Origin: Persebacter sp051009035
Lineage (GTDB): Bacteria > Pseudomonadota > Gammaproteobacteria > Tethybacterales > Persebacteraceae
Length of the DNA: 5,178 bases
Direction: 5' to 3'
NCBI GenBank assembly: GCA_051009035.1
Contig: JBPCWY010000004.1
Location: 1-5,178 of the forward strand
Below, one piece after another: positions 1 through 2,615 of the stretch. Both the position numbers and the translations under genes were made by a program. The stretch's first letter is position 1. Each line of letters opens with the position of its first letter. The notes under the pieces are model-generated. The model did not search any database, had not been told where the DNA came from, and was given only the letters and a program-made list of their open reading frames with translations.

Positions 1-689
1 CCCGTGTTGGTGAATACGCCGCGCGCTCCGGCGGCGAATACCCGCCGCGCCGTTTTCGCATCGTCCGCCGTAAAACAATACACGCCGTAACCGGAATCGG
101 CGGCGGTTTGCATCGCGCGTTTTCCGCTTTGGACTCCGCAGTGCAAATTGACCGCGCCGGTTTTCTTTAACAACGCAAAAACGCCCCCGTCCGCGCGGTT
201 GTAATTTAATGCGCGGGGAATCGCGGGCAATAAATGTTTCGCTTCCATTAATACGCGCGCGCTAAAACTGCTGATAATAATATCGCGCGGCGCAAGATGC
301 GCCAAATCGCCGACCGCGCGGACCGCCGCCGTTTCGCGGTTTTTGTCGGGTTTGATTTCCGCTACAATTCCCAAGTTTAATTCGCGCGATAATTGAAACG
401 CCGCCGCCAAAGACGGCATGCATTCATGGCGAAATTGGGAAAAACCGCAGGCAACCGGAATCGCGCCGAGCTTTTCCGCCGTTGCGGTTTTGACCCGCGC
501 GCCCGCGCCGCCGCAACGCATTAACGAAGCGTCATGCGACAACACCGGAATGTTGCCGGCGGACATGCGGATGTCAATTTCAATCCAGCGCAATCCAAAT
601 TCGGCGGCGCGGCGAATCCCCGCCAGCGTATTTTCCGGCGCATGGGCGGCGAGTCCGCGGTGTCCGATTCGGCGGGCGAGAATGCGCAT
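1..689 (-). CDS. Glycerophosphodiester phosphodiesterase (GDPD family), C-terminus cut by window edge
   Basis: Hydrolyses glycerophosphodiesters from phospholipid turnover to glycerol-3-phosphate and an alcohol. I translated 229 codons from the ATG at 687-689. The family signature is complete: GHRG at residues 9-12, PENT at 18-21 (catalytic His10, Arg11, metal-region Glu19), the metal-binding pair in EID (Glu36, Asp38), LSHD at 49-52 (second catalytic His51), EIKP at 110-113, SSF at 139-141 and a C-terminal GVFTNT at 223-228 where the family usually has a GVDGIxTD-P stretch. UgpQ-like enzymes are about 240-250 residues, so only a short tail is missing. No signal peptide is visible, so it is probably a cytoplasmic UgpQ-type enzyme. 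The start is forced: an in-frame stop lies at 699-701 and this is the only ATG between it and the GHRG motif. It starts nine bases after the stop of the upstream glycosylase, with no convincing Shine-Dalgarno, which suggests translational coupling or a transcript of its own. Substrate preference cannot be read from sequence. Confidence 0.93.
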   Translation of the reverse strand, partial: MRILARRIGHRGLAAHAPENTLAGIRRAAEFGLRWIEIDIRMSAGNIPVLSHDASLMRCGGAGARVKTATAEKLGAIPVACGFSQFRHECMPSLAAAFQLSRELNLGIVAEIKPDKNRETAAVRAVGDLAHLAPRDIIISSFSARVLMEAKHLLPAIPRALNYNRADGGVFALLKKTGAVNLHCGVQSGKRAMQTAADSGYGVYCFTADDAKTARRVFAAGARGVFTNT

Positions 690-697
690 GCGCGGCG

Positions 698-703
698 ATT
701 ATA
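698..703 (-). promoter_or_regulatory. Possible -10 box just upstream of the phosphodiesterase start
   Basis: The minus strand reads TATAAT, a perfect sigma70 -10 hexamer, across the glycosylase stop codon and eight bases before the phosphodiesterase ATG. A -35 candidate (TTGCGC at 722-727, 18-base spacer) matches consensus only at TTG. Initiation from it would start a transcript within a couple of bases of the ATG. The weak -35 and the high chance frequency of one hexamer keep confidence low. Confidence 0.25.
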
Positions 704-1226
704 ACGGACGGCGGACAAACGGCGCAATTTGCATCCACGCCGCGGCTTTTTCCGAAAACCGCATGCGCGCGTTGGCGGGGCTTGATGACGGCAAAAACAG
801 CATCCGCGGCGGGGGAAGATTTTCGGGCAATTGGATATGGCGCGCAAAACATTTTTTCGCCCGCCCGCCGTTGAGCGCCACCGCGGCGATTTTTGGACGG
901 CGCGCCAGCAACGCGGCGATGTCGTTGGCTTTTTCGCTTTCCGCGTCAATCGCCGAATCCATGCTGCCCGTCCGGCGGCACGCGGCAAGCACATCCCAAA
1001 CGGCGATTCCGGCGCGCGCCGCCATCGCCTTTTGCGCAGCATAACCGGCGGGCGGCGGCGTTTGCAACACCTCCGCCAGCAGCCGCCAAAACGCGTTTTG
1101 CGGATGCGCGTAGTATTCCCCCGCCGCCAAAGAACGGGCGGACGGCATGGAGCCGAGAATTAAAATACGCGGCGATTTTGGCAAAATCGGCGGCAACCCT
1201 TTTAATAACGCCATGCCCGCAATCAT
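699..1226 (-). CDS. DNA-deoxyinosine / hypoxanthine-DNA glycosylase (UDG superfamily, HDG family)
   Basis: Excises hypoxanthine, the deamination product of adenine, from DNA and so starts base excision repair; it acts in the cytoplasm on the chromosome. The 175-residue product has the family hallmarks in order: ILILGSMPS at 21-29 (superfamily motif I), YYAHPQNAFW at 38-47, whose Asn44 corresponds to the asparagine implicated in catalysis in this family, VWDVL at 76-80 with the CRRTGSMDSAI stretch at 83-93, ALNGGRAK at 117-124, and LPSSSPAN at 145-152 (motif II, DNA intercalation loop). Length is normal for the family. Three start choices are possible; ATG at 1224-1226 is preferred because GTAGGA sits ten bases upstream, whereas the ATG at 1212-1214 has nothing comparable. 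Its first codons overlap the start of the divergent chaC gene, and the phosphodiesterase follows after nine bases, suggesting one transcript. Family membership is well supported; the exact base specificity is inferred. Confidence 0.9.
   Translation of the reverse strand: MIAGMALLKGLPPILPKSPRILILGSMPSARSLAAGEYYAHPQNAFWRLLAEVLQTPPPAGYAAQKAMAARAGIAVWDVLAACRRTGSMDSAIDAESEKANDIAALLARRPKIAAVALNGGRAKKCFARHIQLPENLPPPRMLFLPSSSPANARMRFSEKAAAWMQIAPFVRRPL
1178..1206 (+). promoter_or_regulatory. Predicted sigma70 promoter for chaC, inside the glycosylase gene
   Basis: TTGGCA at 1178-1183 (5 of 6 to TTGACA) and TTTAAT at 1201-1206 (5 of 6 to TATAAT) are separated by exactly 17 bases, the optimal spacing. 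A start point about seven bases past the -10 falls at or next to the A of the chaC ATG at 1213, predicting a leaderless or nearly leaderless mRNA. No Shine-Dalgarno precedes that ATG, which fits. The promoter lies entirely within the glycosylase coding sequence on the opposite strand. Confidence 0.5.
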
Positions 1227-1830
1227 AAACCAAAAATCCTACCGCCGCGCGTTTGCCGAATGTTGGGCGCGCGCCGGACGCGGCGATTTGCATGTATTCG
1301 CCTACGGTTCGCTGATGTGGCGTCCGGGTTTTTGCGTCCGCCAATCGGCGGCGGCGCGCGTTTTCGGCTATTCGCGCCGCTTGGCGGTCAAATCTTTCCA
1401 CTACCGCGGCACGCCGCAAAAACCCGGTTTAGTTTTCGGGCTGGATGCGGGCGGCTCGTGCAACGGCGCAGTTTTGCGCGTTGCGGCAAAAAACAAAAAA
1501 AGGGTTTTGCAAATATTATTCCGCCGCGAAATGTTTGCCGGAATATACAACCCCGTTTTTATAAAAGCGCGCCTGCTGGCGACCGGCAAACAAACGCGCG
1601 CGCTGGCGTTTGCCGCCCGCCGCGACACCCCGCACTACGCCCCGCCGCTCTCCCTGCGCGAAACGGCGGGCATCATTCGCTCGGCAAAAGGCGCGGGCGG
1701 CGGCAACGAAGAATACATCCAAAACACGCGCAAAGAATTAGAGCGCCTCGGCATCCCCTGCCCGCAACTGGCAAAACTATGCGCCGCATTAAACCGCCAA
1801 ACCAAACAAAAAAACACCCGCAAAGCATAA
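1213..1830 (+). CDS. chaC: ChaC-type glutathione-specific gamma-glutamylcyclotransferase
   Basis: Cleaves glutathione to 5-oxoproline and Cys-Gly in the cytoplasm, lowering or recycling the thiol pool. The 205-residue product shows the substrate-loop signature VFAYGSLMWRPGF at 28-40 (family form xxYGSLxWxPxF), the HYRGTPQKPGLVFGLD block at 63-78, GGSCNGAVLRV at 80-90, and RREMFAGIY at 104-112, in which Glu106 is the expected catalytic acid/base. PHYAPPLSL and the NEEYIQNTRKELERLGIP segment near the C-terminus are also typical of bacterial ChaC. Length is slightly below E. coli ChaC, and the tail is short and basic. ATG 1213 is chosen because it leaves about 27 residues before the YGSL block, as in relatives. 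An in-frame ATG at 1147 would add 22 residues unlike the family and lies far inside the opposite gene. It overlaps the divergent glycosylase start by 14 bases. No clear rho-independent terminator follows it; the first strong hairpins are those of element A. Confidence 0.93.
   Translation: MPAIINQKSYRRAFAECWARAGRGDLHVFAYGSLMWRPGFCVRQSAAARVFGYSRRLAVKSFHYRGTPQKPGLVFGLDAGGSCNGAVLRVAAKNKKRVLQILFRREMFAGIYNPVFIKARLLATGKQTRALAFAARRDTPHYAPPLSLRETAGIIRSAKGAGGGNEEYIQNTRKELERLGIPCPQLAKLCAALNRQTKQKNTRKA
1237..1242 (-). promoter_or_regulatory. Shine-Dalgarno for the glycosylase
   Basis: The minus strand reads GTAGGA here, with AGGA ending ten bases before the ATG at 1224-1226. It favours that start over the internal ATG at 1214. 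The site lies within the chaC coding sequence. Confidence 0.45.
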
Positions 1831-1871
1831 CGAAATTCCGCCCGCAAAAACGGCATGCGATTTTTACTTCC

Positions 1872-1983
1872 CATTCCCGCCCCCGCATCCGTCATTCCCG
1901 CCCGATTCGCCATTCTTGCCCGATTCGCCATTCCCGCCAATTCCGCCCCGCCCGATTTTTGCGCCTCACTCGTCATTCCGCCC
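1872..1983 (+). repeat. Direct array of dRS3 half-sites, partly an 18-base tandem repeat
   Basis: CATTCCCGCC or a close variant occurs at 1872, 1893, 1911 (CATTCTTGCC), 1929 and 1974 (CATTCCGCCC), all in the same orientation. Copies at 1893, 1911 and 1929 are spaced exactly 18 bases; the first two 18-mers (CATTCCCGCCCGATTCGC and its neighbour) differ at two positions, the third is more diverged. The motif equals the left half of the palindromes found further on, but here the complementary right half is missing. Confidence 0.65.
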
Positions 1984-1989
1984 CACTCG

Positions 1990-2107
1990 CCAATCCTGCG
2001 AAAGCAGGATTCATGCGTCTTTTTGCGGGGGTTGGCTGGTTGCCTTCGCCTGATTTTGCCTTAAGGCAAAATACAAAGACACATGAATCCTGCTTTCGCA
2101 GGATTGG
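1990..2107. repeat. Compound inverted repeat A (REPIN-like, dRS3-type arms)
   Basis: The outer 26 bases (1990-2015) are the exact reverse complement of 2082-2107, and pairing continues imperfectly inward to about 2024/2073. Each arm is itself a hairpin: AATCCTGC, loop GAAA, GCAGGATT at 1992-2011, and its mirror at 2086-2105. The centre carries a perfect 20-base palindrome at 2053-2072 (ATTTTGCCTT/AAGGCAAAAT). There is no room for a transposase, so it would be a non-autonomous element or a structural repeat. A truncated half-site (1967-1983) lies immediately to its left. Confidence 0.85.
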
Positions 2108-2123
2108 AATTTTCTTATTTTCT

Positions 2124-2149
2124 CGTCCCTACGCTCCAGCGTTGGGACG
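2124..2149. repeat. REP-like hairpin CGTCCC...GGGACG
   Basis: CGTCCC-T-ACGCT pairs with AGCGT-T-GGGACG around a two-base centre, giving eleven pairs and one T-T mismatch. It is followed by a second small hairpin with GGCGGC (2156-2161) and GCCGCC (2168-2173). The stem sequence differs from the dRS3-type palindromes, so it belongs to another repeat class. Palindromes of the general form TCCCACGCTCC-AGCGTGGGA are frequent in proteobacterial genomes. Confidence 0.55.
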
Positions 2150-2181
2150 CATACCGGCGGCGTCCCCGCCGCCCTCCGACA

Positions 2182-2203
2182 TTTGCGGCAAAATTGCCGC
2201 AAA
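2182..2203. repeat. Short palindrome TTTGCGGCAA / TTGCCGCAAA
   Basis: Two perfect ten-base arms flank a two-base AA centre. It has no U-tract beyond a few bases and no relation to the neighbouring elements apart from the word GCGGCAA, which also occurs inside element B (2330-2336). It may be a weak structural site or chance in a repeat-rich region. Confidence 0.4.
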
Positions 2204-2231
2204 CCGCCAGCCGTCCCCCTTTCCCCCCTCT

Positions 2232-2377
2232 CCGTCATTCCTGCGAAAGCAGGAATCCCGCGTCGTTTGCGGCGGTTGGGTTTTCGCCTTTACCCTGTTT
2301 TGCCCCCTGCTTTCGCAGGGGCTGGCTTTGCGGCAAAAATTAACGACGCGGGATTCCTGCCTACGCAGGAATGACGG
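2232..2377. repeat. Compound inverted repeat B (REPIN-like, dRS3-type arms)
   Basis: The 36-base left arm (2232-2267) is the reverse complement of 2342-2377 with two mismatches, both in the hairpin loop (GAAA on the left, CTAC on the right). The arm core is ATTCCTGC-loop-GCAGGAAT, then CCCGCGTCGTT continuing the long stem. Inside, TTTGCGGCGGTTGG (2266-2279) matches 13 of 14 bases of the corresponding stretch of element A, and TTTTGCC (2298-2304) and GGCAAAA (2332-2338) correspond to the two halves of A's central palindrome. B is therefore a longer relative of A. Confidence 0.85.
2304..2321. repeat. Third dRS3-like hairpin nested in the middle of element B
   Basis: CCCCTGC, loop TTTC, GCAGGGG is a seven-pair stem whose core CTGCTTTCGCAG is the same as that of element A's right arm (2090-2101). 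It sits exactly between the TTTTGCC and GGCAAAA words that are only four bases apart in element A. Confidence 0.75.
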
Positions 2378-2455
2378 CGGAAAGGCAGATTTAAGCGGCT
2401 TGCGGCAAACGGCGAAAAACCGCAACCGCCAAACGCAAACGCCAAACCACACTCG

Positions 2456-2572
2456 TGTCATTCCCGCGCAGGCGGGAATCCAGAATAGCGGCGTAAGCCG
2501 CTCCGTTGCCGTTGGCGATGTTTGTTTCCGCTTTGCGGAAAGGACTGGATTCCCGCCTGCGCGGGAATGACA
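2456..2572. repeat. Compound inverted repeat C (REPIN-like, canonical dRS3 arms)
   Basis: The 28-base arms at 2456-2483 and 2545-2572 are perfect reverse complements. Each contains ATTCCCGC-loop-GCGGGAAT, an exact fit to the neisserial dRS3 form ATTCCC-N8-GGGAAT. Between them are two more hairpins: AGCGGC-GTAA-GCCGCT (2487-2502) and TTTCCGC-TTT-GCGGAAA (2525-2541). The interior does not resemble A or B. It starts 44 bases past the protease stop, so its transcript-side hairpin may protect or end that mRNA; no U-tract follows. Confidence 0.88.
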
Positions 2573-2615
2573 TGGTTTTCTTAATGCTTTTCTCTTACTG
2601 CCAATCTACGGAGTT

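Larger units (their letters stand above)
1831..2615. other. Convergent gene-free region filled with palindromic repeats
   Basis: The 785 bases between the stop of chaC and the stop of the protease hold no credible gene. Open frames crossing it are short or are shadows, and their peptides are translations of the palindromes (for example SVIPAKAGIP). Contents in order: a run of direct half-sites, compound inverted repeat A, a REP-like hairpin, a short A/T-centred palindrome, compound inverted repeat B, an irregular GCAAAC-rich stretch (about 2400-2450), and compound inverted repeat C. No canonical hairpin-plus-U-tract terminator was found for either flanking gene, so the repeat hairpins may serve that role from both sides. 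Confidence 0.85.

Noticed and set aside
418..1163. Overlapping open frames on both strands across the phosphodiesterase and glycosylase
   Set aside because: They are shadows of two genes whose family motifs are complete in the chosen frames.
1855..2064. Small open frame with repeated IPA/RFAI units (69 codons)
   Set aside because: The repeats come from the half-site array, the frame runs into element A, and there is no ribosome binding site.
2183..2374. Short open frame with SVIPAKAGIP-like peptide
   Set aside because: This peptide is the translation of the dRS3-type palindrome; it appears as spurious proteins in many genomes and here ends inside element B.
1260..2570. A 436-codon plus-strand open frame through chaC and the repeat region
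   Set aside because: Its first part is an out-of-frame reading of chaC, and the rest translates the palindromes into Arg/Pro/His/Ser-rich sequence with no domain. It is an artefact of GC-rich composition.
1872..2572. CRISPR array
   Set aside because: The repeats are few, palindromic, in inverted pairs and irregularly spaced, without uniform unique spacers or cas genes.
2545..2615. Classical rho-independent terminator after the protease
   Set aside because: The element C arm is a strong hairpin downstream of the stop, but no run of T follows it on the minus strand.
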